Source: Candidatus Omnitrophota bacterium
Lineage (GTDB): Bacteria > Omnitrophota > Gorgyraeia > Tantalellales > Tantalellaceae
Assembly (NCBI GenBank): GCA_014728075.1
Contig: WJMG01000020.1
Coordinates: forward strand, 1-34,516
Reading direction: 5' to 3'
Length of the DNA stretch: 34,516 nt
Made by a program: the position numbers and the translations under genes. The notes under the pieces are model-generated. The model did not search any database, had not been told where the DNA came from, and worked only from the letters and a program-made list of their open reading frames with translations. Below are positions 24,501-31,071 of this stretch, in pieces (position 1 is the first letter of the stretch; each line of letters starts with the position of its first letter).

Positions 24501-25498
24501 TGACTTCCCTTGATAACCGGGACCGGAAGGCGCGGAAAGGGGGAGCTTCCGTCAAAAACACCTCCGCCCGCCGGGGAAGTGGACCCTCCGCGACGGCTTA
24601 CGGCAAAGAACGCGCTGCGCCGCACGATATCTGGGACCTTTTGAACTTTTCCCGCACCACCATGACCGTTAAGGAAATAGCTGCCGCTCTCACGGCCGGC
24701 ACTGCCGAGGTGAAAGCGCATCTGAATATCCTGAAGTCCCTTGGACTCGTCCTTTCCGGCGGCAAAAACCCCGGCGGGAACGGCGCGCCCGCTTACTCGC
24801 CGGTGATGATCGAACGCGAAGACGCGGCTGAAATAAGCCGTTCACTGGCCTCCATCGGCGCCGATGAAGGCTCGAAAATCCCATCGTCCTCCATGTCCCG
24901 GATCCTCCGGGCTACCGAGAAAAAATGGCCTCCGATCCTGCTTTCGTGGCTCTTTTCAGCGGCGCGAACGGCCCCGGCCGTGAACGGAAAGGTTTTAATA
25001 GCGGTGGAAACCTCATGGATACCGTCCTCCCAGAAGCCTTATGCCCAGAAGCTTCTGGTCGAGCTTGAACGGAACCTTCCGGAAAACTGCGCGATAATAC
25101 GCGGAAGCGGCCGATCCTTCTACGGTTCGCTTTCCGATAAGATCTCCGGAGGATCTATATCCCCGGAGAATGTCGTCATACTCGGCAATGTACTCCATAA
25201 AGATAACGGCTTTTCCGAGAATATTTCAGGCCGGGGCCCTGAGGTCCCTTTTACGGCCTGGATAGACGGATCACGACTCGACGACAACTGCTATGTCCGC
25301 CTTTTCGAGATGATGTTGATAGCGGGCAGATACGCTTTTACCGGAAAATGGGACCGGCGCCGGCACCCTTTTATCGGCGTTGAAATGATAGGGCGAAGAG
25401 CGATAGTGCTCACCCCTCTTCCCGACGCAGCCCCCATCGACCCGCAGCACCTCAAGGAGATCTACAAGGCTCTTCTTAAAGCGCTCCGCTCGGCCTGA
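21530..25498 (+). CDS. Giant exported multidomain protein (NTase-like - winged helix - lineage-type C-terminal domain)
   Basis: A 1322-residue protein of unknown function. A signal peptide (about 1-31, 'MAPAKA') precedes 'NLGPQSIFNPLF', which resembles a motif I recall after the signal of many Omnitrophota giant proteins. Residues 55-300 are unassigned. A 'KGPYG' linker (297-301) precedes a second unassigned region (310-450). Residues 590-680 contain 'GLIAHEMREMLFHQHW' and 'EAHTRAQRFH', His/Glu-rich but not a true HExxH site. A second 'KGPYG' linker (713-717) is followed by a polymerase-beta-type nucleotidyltransferase-like core: 'HGSLL' (G775, S776), 'SDMDFDIVF' (D794, D796) and a third acid in 'EVDISLH' (D835), then a helical region. 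A winged helix follows near 1030-1090 ('VKEIAAALTAGTAEVKAHL'). The end (1150-1322) is a Rossmann-like domain beginning 'KVLIAVETSWIP'. AGGGG precedes the ATG. Own promoter. Confidence 0.85.
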   Translation: MFSRYSCNKRFFIILITVICFLCTNMAPAKAMPNRNLGPQSIFNPLFYSDIGHKALVKHFYRLSTIKEPSGDHDIFASIRGIPLRLCFSEKLSHLPGKPVKCVLGNDVYLVISVPPRANYPGRDILVLTPAEYCNEAAGMTGGIKTPGDELERLASTVPAAAGTRSLSPADAGAVRLLSFLGSAGFRELSRSIYRLLASGRVFLSERPDGAPAAENTICLRGEAGRTGYLLLEEVLKTSGFGNSALGEAEKAFERFISTGAYDLEREFPALYDLFSSVFGTGGFTFPDNSPRDEHEKGPYGPYFQPPIASDTERAPDHRLLNAVLRTAIKHGLTERERFTPFVRPPGRRDFIEVYSYGPVTSSIPNGPRLWLMNHIIWQAIQEGLLVEKKSDGLFFPEVKGITVWIPSKGTASANFRELYFSLSEKARGEVREAFTGTARKKRAVFLNETGALFKTSLDELEKDSCYQNMDTFTAFTLESSSPRKAMDRQINRILLKRRIAALRLGYPSWESMPANEKRAAIRNGNSYMFRHFGDLYGVFTDEMRREVEELFAKECLGDGVPLRHVSNLFADSVGRLPNISGHAGIRNSRIHVVNGTGDLDGLIAHEMREMLFHQHWIAGVSPYAKWEYIPDEEKDEIVEKARFIKERAPGKRILRKADPAYGEFAVEAHTRAQRFHPVLNRKIRGERLSEGTEKKEDPSDFFHPPAAAGGKKGPYGDSLPARESPDMPFSRVNVERYDLPLSIAPDGANIIDIIVSSIRSTLGEDTQFVLIPHGSLLYLRDEKENILWDLVSDMDFDIVFFEKEELPRGTYRAIWLNINREMQNKGLRQIPEVDISLHRIDTEREDPFDEYAHYYLNLFTEVFATEKALREYDRYLRAPDLLENIEEHYRSLSTLSDGTIRSQKLNTPFLRRIKKLKRLIHLAWMRRDLTALDGFIEELTDLVYERKSGPDEKEFDERLKEAAGLVTPEKGRKMVDRIIKMNKKTVKTALTSLDNRDRKARKGGASVKNTSARRGSGPSATAYGKERAAPHDIWDLLNFSRTTMTVKEIAAALTAGTAEVKAHLNILKSLGLVLSGGKNPGGNGAPAYSPVMIEREDAAEISRSLASIGADEGSKIPSSSMSRILRATEKKWPPILLSWLFSAARTAPAVNGKVLIAVETSWIPSSQKPYAQKLLVELERNLPENCAIIRGSGRSFYGSLSDKISGGSISPENVVILGNVLHKDNGFSENISGRGPEVPFTAWIDGSRLDDNCYVRLFEMMLIAGRYAFTGKWDRRRHPFIGVEMIGRRAIVLTPLPDAAPIDPQHLKEIYKALLKALRSA

Positions 25499-25525
25499 CC
25501 CGAAAGCCTTAATATCATCGTTGAA

Positions 25526-25554
25526 TTGTTATATTCGCTGTTTTAATATATAAT
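25526..25554 (+). promoter_or_regulatory. Sigma70-like promoter of the DUF362 unit
   Basis: TTGTTA (25526-25531), 17-bp spacer, TATAAT (25549-25554). The predicted start is about 18 bp before the ATG at 25579, which has a strong purine-rich binding site (GGGGGGAGAGGAA). Confidence 0.65.
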
Positions 25555-25578
25555 TATACTTGAAGGGGGGGAGAGGAA

Positions 25579-26574
25579 ATGGACCGTAATTTTACACCCG
25601 AAAAAGCTTTAAGCAAATTTCAGGAGATCCTCAAGAAGGAATTTTCCAGACGCGGTTTCGTCAAGGCCCTCTTTTTCGCCGCGCTGGCGTTACTTTCAAG
25701 AAGCTTTTTTCCGAAAAGGGTTTTTGCGCTCCCCCGGGAAACAGCCGGGCGCGCGGGAAAACGGATAAAGGCCGCTCACGACCTCGCAGTGGTAAAAGGC
25801 AAAGACCCGTACACCAACACCGAAAAAGCGGTGAACGCCCTGGGAGGGATGGGACTTTTCGTAAAACCCGGTGATGTGGTGGTGGTAAAACCCAACATAG
25901 CCTGGGACCGTACCCCTCAACAGGCCGCGAACACCGATCCCGGCGTAGTGGCGGCGCTCGTATCCATGTGCTACGCCGCCGGGGCTAAAAAGGTAAAAGT
26001 GTTCGATATAACCTGCAACAACGAACAGCGCTGCTACAGCAACAGCGGAATAGCCGAAGCGGCCAGGAACAAGGGCGCCAGTGTGTTCTTCGCCGACAGC
26101 TGGAACATCGTTAAGGCCCGATTTCCTTACCCGAGCCAGATGGAAGGCTGGCCTATCGTCAGGGACGCGGTCGAATGCGATGTCTTCATTAATGTCCCCG
26201 TCCTTAAACACCACGGGCTGACCGGACTGACGCTCTCGATGAAGAACCTGATGGGAGTGTGCGCCGGGACACGGGGGCTCATACACATCAATATAGGCCG
26301 GAAGCTGGTCGACCTTACCGATTATATCTCCCCGGACCTGACCGTGATCGACGCTTCCCGTGTGCTGGTAAGGCACGGGCCAAGCGGAGGCAGCCTCGAA
26401 GATGTGGTCGCGATGGACACGGTGATCGCCGGCACGGACCCCGTGCTCGCCGACACATACGCGTGCACGCTGGTCGACCGGGACCCGATGTCCGTACCTT
26501 ACATAAAAGAGGCAGTTTCACGCAAGTTCGGATCGACCGATATTGCCGGGGCCGATATACTCAAGACAGGATAA
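25579..26574 (+). CDS. DUF362 protein with Tat-like signal
   Basis: DUF362-family protein; function is not established, though members are often found near ferredoxin domains. Residues 23-29 'SRRGFVK' form a twin-arginine-type motif followed by a hydrophobic stretch to about residue 45, suggesting export of a folded protein. The core has 'VVVVKPNIAWDRTP', 'NTDPGVVAALVSMCYAAGAKKVKVFD', 'VFINVPVLKHHGLTGLTLSMKNLMGV' and 'IVIDASRVLVRHGP'-like segments, all typical of DUF362 (the last reads 'TVIDASRVLVRHGP' here). Cysteines are few, so a cluster would have to come from the partner. The gene is 5 bp ahead of a polyferredoxin gene, and a redox partnership is inferred from that adjacency. Confidence 0.87.
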   Translation: MDRNFTPEKALSKFQEILKKEFSRRGFVKALFFAALALLSRSFFPKRVFALPRETAGRAGKRIKAAHDLAVVKGKDPYTNTEKAVNALGGMGLFVKPGDVVVVKPNIAWDRTPQQAANTDPGVVAALVSMCYAAGAKKVKVFDITCNNEQRCYSNSGIAEAARNKGASVFFADSWNIVKARFPYPSQMEGWPIVRDAVECDVFINVPVLKHHGLTGLTLSMKNLMGVCAGTRGLIHINIGRKLVDLTDYISPDLTVIDASRVLVRHGPSGGSLEDVVAMDTVIAGTDPVLADTYACTLVDRDPMSVPYIKEAVSRKFGSTDIAGADILKTG

Positions 26575-26578
26575 GACC

Positions 26579-28108
26579 ATGCGGATCTTTTCACGAAAAG
26601 CGGCATTTCTAAGAAAGCTCTCACAGGGTTTTTTCCTGCTGCTTTTCATCTACATACTGTGGTCCACGACTTACCCGCTTACCGGGGCCCTTCCTCCCGA
26701 GACCTTTTTCCGCACCAACCCGAACATCATGCTCTTTACATCACTGAGCGAGCGGCTCTGGCTGCCCGGGACCTTTTTCGCGGTGATCATGCTTCTGCTT
26801 ACTCTGATACTCGGCCGTTTTTACTGCGGATGGATATGCCCGCTGGGGACCCTTATAGATATGTCGGGGAAAAGGGGGAGGAACAAGGCCGTCGTCCCTC
26901 AGAGGCTCAATTTCAGGCTTAATAAGGCCAAATACGCCGTTACGGCGCTTATCCTTCTGGCCGCGGCATTCTCACTGCAGATAGCCTGGGCGCTTGACCC
27001 TATGGCCATAGTCGGCAGGTTCGTTTCCCTGAACCTTATCCCGGCCGTAACGCTTTCCGTGGAGAAGGCCTTTATCTTCCTGGTCCGTGACATGGGATGG
27101 AGCGACCCTTTTCTTGAGGTGTACAGGCACCTGAAGAACTCTTTCCTCGGGGTCAGGGTCCATTTTTTCGCGAATTCACTTATCATCTTTTCGTTCATCG
27201 CGGCCATACTTGCCTCTGCTTTCTTCGTCAGTCGCTCCTGGTGCAGGTATTTGTGCCCCCTTGGAGCGTTATATTCGCTTTTTTCAAAAGCGCCGCTTCT
27301 GCGCCGCAAAGTAGAGAAATGCACGAATTGCGGGGCCTGCGCGTCCGTCTGCCGAATGGGCGCCATTAAGAACGACCTTTCATACGACAGCGGGGAATGC
27401 GTATTGTGCATGGACTGCGTATATTCCTGCCCGGTCGGGGGCACGCGTTTTTCTTTTCGCAAAGGGCCGGCCGCCGGAGAAGAGAACAAGGAGGGAATGG
27501 GCCGCAGGGAATTTCTCATAGTTCTGGCAGGCGCGTTCCTCTCCATAGGGCAGAGGCACAGGAAAAGGGGGGCGGGAAAAAAAGACCGGCCGGTGATACG
27601 CCCTCCCGCGGCCCTGGAGGAAGAGGACTTCACCGACAGGTGCATACGCTGCGGGAACTGTATGAAGGTATGTCCTACCAATGTCATACAACCCGCCTTC
27701 CTGGAATCCGGGGCCAGGGGCATATGGACCCCGCACCTCGTGAACAAAATAGGCTATTGTGAGTATTACTGCGATCTTTGCGGCAAAGTATGCCCGACGG
27801 AAGCCATCCCGCCCCTGCCGGTCGAAAAGAAAAAACACATCCGCCTGGGCACCGCTTATGTTATCAAGCAACGGTGCCTGGCGTGGAACGACGGTTTGAA
27901 GTGCATGGTGTGCGAAGAGCACTGCCCCGTGCCGCAGAAGGCCATCAAACAGGACATCGTGGAGATCAACGGAGAGCGGGTCAAAAGACCGGTCGTGGAG
28001 CCCACGCTCTGCATAGGCTGCGGGATCTGTGAGAACAAGTGTCCCGCCAGGCCGGGCAGAGCGATAAAAGTGGACCCGAGAACCGCCGAAAGAACGAAAG
28101 CCGGATGA
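26579..28108 (+). CDS. Membrane polyferredoxin (NapH/NosR-like) fused to a periplasmic-type 4Fe-4S module
   Basis: The ORF track begins at a TTG (26543) overlapping the DUF362 gene; ATG 26579, 5 bp after that stop, is the better start (509 aa). Residues 1-235 form an integral membrane part with four or five helices and two 'CGWICPLG' / 'CRYLCPLGA' motifs (about 83-90 and 222-230), as in NapH, NosR and RdxA. Then come two 4Fe-4S motifs (about 248-285: 'CTNCGACASVCRMGA' and 'CVLCMDCVYSCPVGG'). Residues 309-322 'RREFLIVLAGAFLSI' look like an internal Tat or membrane anchor. After this lie four more cysteine clusters, ending in 'CIGCGICENKCP', as in NapG/MauM ferredoxins. It is therefore a fusion of a membrane quinol-type module with a multi-cluster ferredoxin. 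It ends in an ATGA overlap with the next gene. Confidence 0.88.
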   Translation: MRIFSRKAAFLRKLSQGFFLLLFIYILWSTTYPLTGALPPETFFRTNPNIMLFTSLSERLWLPGTFFAVIMLLLTLILGRFYCGWICPLGTLIDMSGKRGRNKAVVPQRLNFRLNKAKYAVTALILLAAAFSLQIAWALDPMAIVGRFVSLNLIPAVTLSVEKAFIFLVRDMGWSDPFLEVYRHLKNSFLGVRVHFFANSLIIFSFIAAILASAFFVSRSWCRYLCPLGALYSLFSKAPLLRRKVEKCTNCGACASVCRMGAIKNDLSYDSGECVLCMDCVYSCPVGGTRFSFRKGPAAGEENKEGMGRREFLIVLAGAFLSIGQRHRKRGAGKKDRPVIRPPAALEEEDFTDRCIRCGNCMKVCPTNVIQPAFLESGARGIWTPHLVNKIGYCEYYCDLCGKVCPTEAIPPLPVEKKKHIRLGTAYVIKQRCLAWNDGLKCMVCEEHCPVPQKAIKQDIVEINGERVKRPVVEPTLCIGCGICENKCPARPGRAIKVDPRTAERTKAG

Positions 28109-29145
28109 AGATAGTTTCCCGGGGAAATGAAAACGAACTCTCTGTGAGCTTTATCTCCTCCGGCGGCGCGGAGGTAAGGTTTTCAGGGTATCCTTATCCC
28201 CGCGGGGCCCGTGAAGACGGGGTCCCGCTGTTCGTTTCGCGCGTCTCTCCCGCGGGCTGCCCGCCCGGCCGCTTTGACGGTCCGGAAGAACTTTTCGCGC
28301 CTTACCCGGCCGCGGCACCGATCTACATGGACTTTATCCTCAACAGGGGCTTAAGGCCCAAAAGGTCCGGCGTGGCGGCCATAACGGATAAGGACCTTAT
28401 AAGAAAAGGGGATATTTCGGTAAGGCTCGCGGGATGCCGATGGGGGGACAGGGCTTTTTCGTATGAGATAAGCGCCGGGAACAAGACCCTGATCTACCGT
28501 GACATCGGAACGGACCCGCGCCGGGATGAAAACCCCGGCATCACTATTCTGGGAGGAAGCCCCGGATCTTCTTTTCAGGCGGAAAAGATATTGACCACCC
28601 TGGAGGAAGCGATGCGCGGCAAAAAGCGTACTGTTTTCCTCCTGCATTCCGGCAGGGACATTCAGGCAGCCACCGCGGGATTCCTGGCCTGCGAAAAAAC
28701 AGGGAGTATGTTCGTTCCGGACCTTCACACTGCCTTTCTGGCTGAAACGGTAAGAAGATCACCCATGCGTACGCCTTTTCCGGGATCCTCCAGTCTCATA
28801 CGGATAAAATTCTCCAGAGAACAGGCTGACGAGCTCAAAAATAAAGGCTACGGACCGCTTCTGATGTCCTACAGCCGTTACAGGACCGATCGTTTCGGCA
28901 TCGAGCCGCTGAAATGCAGCGCCCTCGTGGTCACGGGTGACACCGCGATGATAACGGATCTTGCGAAAAAGACCCGCAGGGAGACCCTGCTCCTGGACTT
29001 AAGGACGGGGGAGAACACCCGGCCGCTTCCCGAAAAGATCAAGAACACTCTTAAACCCATAGACCTGCGCCCCTCTTTCCACGGTCTCCCCGGAGACCGG
29101 TCCGGTATAAGAGCGCCTGGACCCGGAAAGGAATTAGAATTGTGA
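28105..29145 (+). CDS. Probable degenerate beta-CASP metallo-beta-lactamase-fold protein
   Basis: Not confidently assigned. The ORF track starts at 28039, but the ATG at 28105 forms a 4-bp ATGA overlap with the polyferredoxin stop, giving 346 residues. The middle and C-terminal parts resemble the MBL beta-CASP group that shares motifs with RNase J and CPSF: 'FSYEISAGNKTLIYRDIGTD' sits where these have a 'LIEAGGKRVFYSGDFR'-like strand pair, and 'LHSGRDIQAATAGFLACEKTG' with 'FVPDLHTAFLAETV' resembles their 'SGQNIDR...AYRAAKKTG' and 'DLYTAYVLE' segments. The HxHxDH motif and other metal ligands are absent and the N-terminal part is short, so it would be a pseudo-enzyme. No signal or membrane helix. 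Coupling to the redox genes suggests an accessory or regulatory role (inference). Confidence 0.5.
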   Translation: MKIVSRGNENELSVSFISSGGAEVRFSGYPYPRGAREDGVPLFVSRVSPAGCPPGRFDGPEELFAPYPAAAPIYMDFILNRGLRPKRSGVAAITDKDLIRKGDISVRLAGCRWGDRAFSYEISAGNKTLIYRDIGTDPRRDENPGITILGGSPGSSFQAEKILTTLEEAMRGKKRTVFLLHSGRDIQAATAGFLACEKTGSMFVPDLHTAFLAETVRRSPMRTPFPGSSSLIRIKFSREQADELKNKGYGPLLMSYSRYRTDRFGIEPLKCSALVVTGDTAMITDLAKKTRRETLLLDLRTGENTRPLPEKIKNTLKPIDLRPSFHGLPGDRSGIRAPGPGKELEL

Positions 29146-29341
29146 ACCCGCCGGGCAAGACCCGGGACGAAAAACACCGCCGATAACTGCCGCGCCTTTT
29201 CCGGGAATAACGGTATGCTGATGGACACGGCGCCCCTTCACGAAACGATCCCCCGGAAAGACCCGGCAGGAATTTTCCGGGGACTGAGGCACGGAAAAGA
29301 CGGATGACTGACGGGGCGTACCGCACCGTTGTCATAAAAGC
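29146..29341 (+). other. Intergenic region with stem-loops
   Basis: No credible ORF. The main structure is CCCCGGAAA (29251-29259) with TTTCCGGGG (29274-29282) around a 14-nt loop, but no T-tract follows. It is GC-rich on the left and becomes AT-rich at the promoter on the right. It is probably the 3' end of the DUF362 unit transcript. Confidence 0.4.
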
Positions 29342-29370
29342 TTGCAAAATAAGGCATTTGGGGTTATATT
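29342..29370 (+). promoter_or_regulatory. Sigma70-like promoter before the exonuclease-WYL gene
   Basis: TTGCAA (29342-29347), 17-bp spacer, TATATT (29365-29370). The predicted start of transcription falls at about 29377, next to the first in-frame ATG at 29378. Confidence 0.5.
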
Positions 29371-29419
29371 TACCTAGATGATATGTAACCCCGCTACATC
29401 AGAGACAGCTAATAGTATT

Positions 29420-30235
29420 ATGGAAATCGATAATGTCACTTTTACGGTCCTGGATGTGGAGACTACGGGCCTGTACCCGCATTGGGGGGACAGGATCTGC
29501 GAAATAGGGGCCCTTAAAGTCTCCCCGAAAGGCGAAAGAAAAACTTTCGAAATGCTCGTAGACCCGGAAAAGCCCGTTTCACCGGGAGCGTACGCCGTTA
29601 ACAGGATATCCAGCGATATGCTCAACGGAAAACCCCGCATCGCCGAGATAATCGACGAATTCATGGATTTCATACGGGATACCGTTATAGTCGCCTATAA
29701 CGCCCGGTTTGACATGGGGTTCATCGATTCCGCGCTGGGAGAGAACAGGAACCAGCTTACCGGCTACTACATTGTCGACGCGCTTCAGCTTGCGCGGAAC
29801 CTTTTTCCCTCTATAGGTAAATACAATCTGTCCTCGGTAGCCCGCTACCTGGACATACGGATCCGCGACGAGCACAGGGCGATGGCGGATGTGGAGACCA
29901 CCTGGGAAGTCTTCCGTAAGGAACTCGAGCTCCTGAAAGAAAAAGGCATAAAGAAGGTCAGGGATATTTCCAGTGTCTATATCGCCAACGCTACAGGCAA
30001 AGAAAGCTCCGACAGCGATATGGAGTTGCTTCTGCAGAACGCCATAGTGGACAGTACGCCTCTGAAAATACGCTACAGGTCCATATGGGACAATAAAGTG
30101 AGCGTCCGCACCATAACGCCTAAAGCCTTGAAGGAATCTTACCTCGTAGCGTACTGCCATCTACGGCAGGCCAGAAGGAATTTCCGTTTGGACTGTATCC
30201 TCCATGTGGAGGAAGACCCGTTAACTATAAGATAG
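29420..30235 (+). CDS. DEDDh 3'-5' exonuclease fused to a WYL domain
   Basis: Exonuclease of the DnaQ/RNase T family plus a WYL domain in one 271-residue chain. Exonuclease residues (numbered from ATG 29420) are D12 and E14 in 'VLDVETTGL', D98 in 'AYNARFDMGF', and H152 and D157 in 'DEHRAMADVETT', a complete DEDDh set. The C-terminal part (about 200-270) matches the WYL pattern: 'ELLLQNAIVDSTPLKIRYRS', 'RTITPKAL', 'SYLVAYCHLRQARRNFRLDCI'. WYL domains bind nucleic acid or nucleotide ligands and control DNA-damage and phage-defence genes. No helix-turn-helix is present. The ORF track begins at 29378, 14 codons earlier; neither start has a Shine-Dalgarno, and 29378 would be leaderless from the predicted promoter. 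The family alignment favours 29420. The BI-1 gene follows after 12 bp. Confidence 0.85.
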   Translation: MEIDNVTFTVLDVETTGLYPHWGDRICEIGALKVSPKGERKTFEMLVDPEKPVSPGAYAVNRISSDMLNGKPRIAEIIDEFMDFIRDTVIVAYNARFDMGFIDSALGENRNQLTGYYIVDALQLARNLFPSIGKYNLSSVARYLDIRIRDEHRAMADVETTWEVFRKELELLKEKGIKKVRDISSVYIANATGKESSDSDMELLLQNAIVDSTPLKIRYRSIWDNKVSVRTITPKALKESYLVAYCHLRQARRNFRLDCILHVEEDPLTIR

Positions 30236-30247
30236 AAGGAGGCACGA

Positions 30248-30973
30248 ATGCTGCGTTCGGGAAACCCGGCACTTAAAGGCGAAATATTTTCAAGGACCTA
30301 CTCCGGGGCCGGCGGCGGAACTATGACCCTTCAGGGTACCGTCAACAAGACATTCATACTTCTGCTGCTGGCGGCGCTCTCGGCCGGTTTTGTATGGTCC
30401 AACCCCGGGGCCATGATGGTTTTCACCATGCCGGCGCTTATTGTGGGTTTGATCCTTGCGGTCGTGCCCATATTCAAGAAAGAATGGGCGGGCATAACGG
30501 CTCCTTTTTACGCCCTGGTCGAAGGCGTCGTGATCGGAGGGGTTTCTTATTTTTTCGAGGCCCAGTATCCCGGTATCGTTATCAAAGCCGTTGCCTTGAC
30601 CTTCGGAACGCTGTTCTGCCTTCTCATCGCTTACCGTTCCGGACTTATAAAAGCCACGGAAAATTTCAAGCTCGGGGTCATTGCGGGTACGGGCGCCGTC
30701 GCCATTTTTTATTTCATTTCCCTGATCCTCAGCTTCTTCGGGGTGAGGATGACGGTCATTTACGGCGGAGGTCCGGTGGGCATATTGTTCAGCCTGGTAG
30801 TTGTGACCATCGCCGCGCTTAACCTGGTCCTCGATTTCGACTTCATAGAGACCGGGGTCGAGAGGAAAGCCCCCGGGTTCCTTGAATGGTACTGCGCTTT
30901 CAGCCTCATAGTGACCCTGATCTGGCTTTATTTCGAGATATTACGACTCCTTTCCAAGCTACAGAGACGATAG
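30248..30973 (+). CDS. Bax inhibitor-1/YccA family membrane protein
   Basis: A 241-residue protein with about seven transmembrane helices, starting near residue 33. An N-terminal soluble segment 'NPALKGEIFSRTYSG' is typical of the YccA-like subgroup, as are 'TMTLQGTVNKTFILLLLA', 'APFYALVEGVVIGGVSYFFE' and 'LDFDFIETGVERKAPGFLEWYCAFSL'. The 'LDFDFIE' acidic region corresponds to the conserved Asp pair thought to form the Ca2+/pH-sensitive latch in BsYetJ-like proteins. Members affect membrane proteostasis or Ca2+ leak; the role here is not known. AAGGAGG precedes the ATG and the gap to the exonuclease-WYL gene is 12 bp, so they are probably one operon. Confidence 0.9.
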   Translation: MLRSGNPALKGEIFSRTYSGAGGGTMTLQGTVNKTFILLLLAALSAGFVWSNPGAMMVFTMPALIVGLILAVVPIFKKEWAGITAPFYALVEGVVIGGVSYFFEAQYPGIVIKAVALTFGTLFCLLIAYRSGLIKATENFKLGVIAGTGAVAIFYFISLILSFFGVRMTVIYGGGPVGILFSLVVVTIAALNLVLDFDFIETGVERKAPGFLEWYCAFSLIVTLIWLYFEILRLLSKLQRR

Positions 30974-30987
30974 TTTTCCCCAAAACT
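30972..30987 (+). terminator. Weak AT-rich hairpin at the end of the BI-1 gene
   Basis: AGTTTT-CCCC-AAAACT forms a 6-bp stem overlapping the stop codon. The structure is weak and has no T-run. Listed as a possible 3' end only. Confidence 0.25.
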
Positions 30988-31017
30988 CTAGTTAATCCAT
31001 TAAAAAGCTATTTATGC

Positions 31018-31046
31018 TTGATTTTATCTGTTGTTTTATATATAAT
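31018..31046 (+). promoter_or_regulatory. Sigma70-like promoter of the last large gene
   Basis: TTGATT (31018-31023), 17-bp spacer, TATAAT (31041-31046), in very AT-rich sequence. The ATG of the next gene is at 31072, preceded by AAAGG. Confidence 0.75.
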
Positions 31047-31071
31047 AAGTTAAGCAAATAAAAGGTTATAT

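Noticed and set aside
26543-26578. TTG start for the polyferredoxin gene
   Set aside because: It would overlap the DUF362 gene by 32 bp and adds only 12 residues with no family support; ATG 26579 is placed right after the stop.
28039-28104. Upstream start for the pseudo-metallo-beta-lactamase gene
   Set aside because: These 22 codons overlap the polyferredoxin C-terminus; the ATGA junction at 28105 is the natural coupling start.
29146-29341. Remnant of a gene between the pseudo-metallo-beta-lactamase and exonuclease genes
   Set aside because: No frame continues recognisable protein sequence; only stem-loops are visible.
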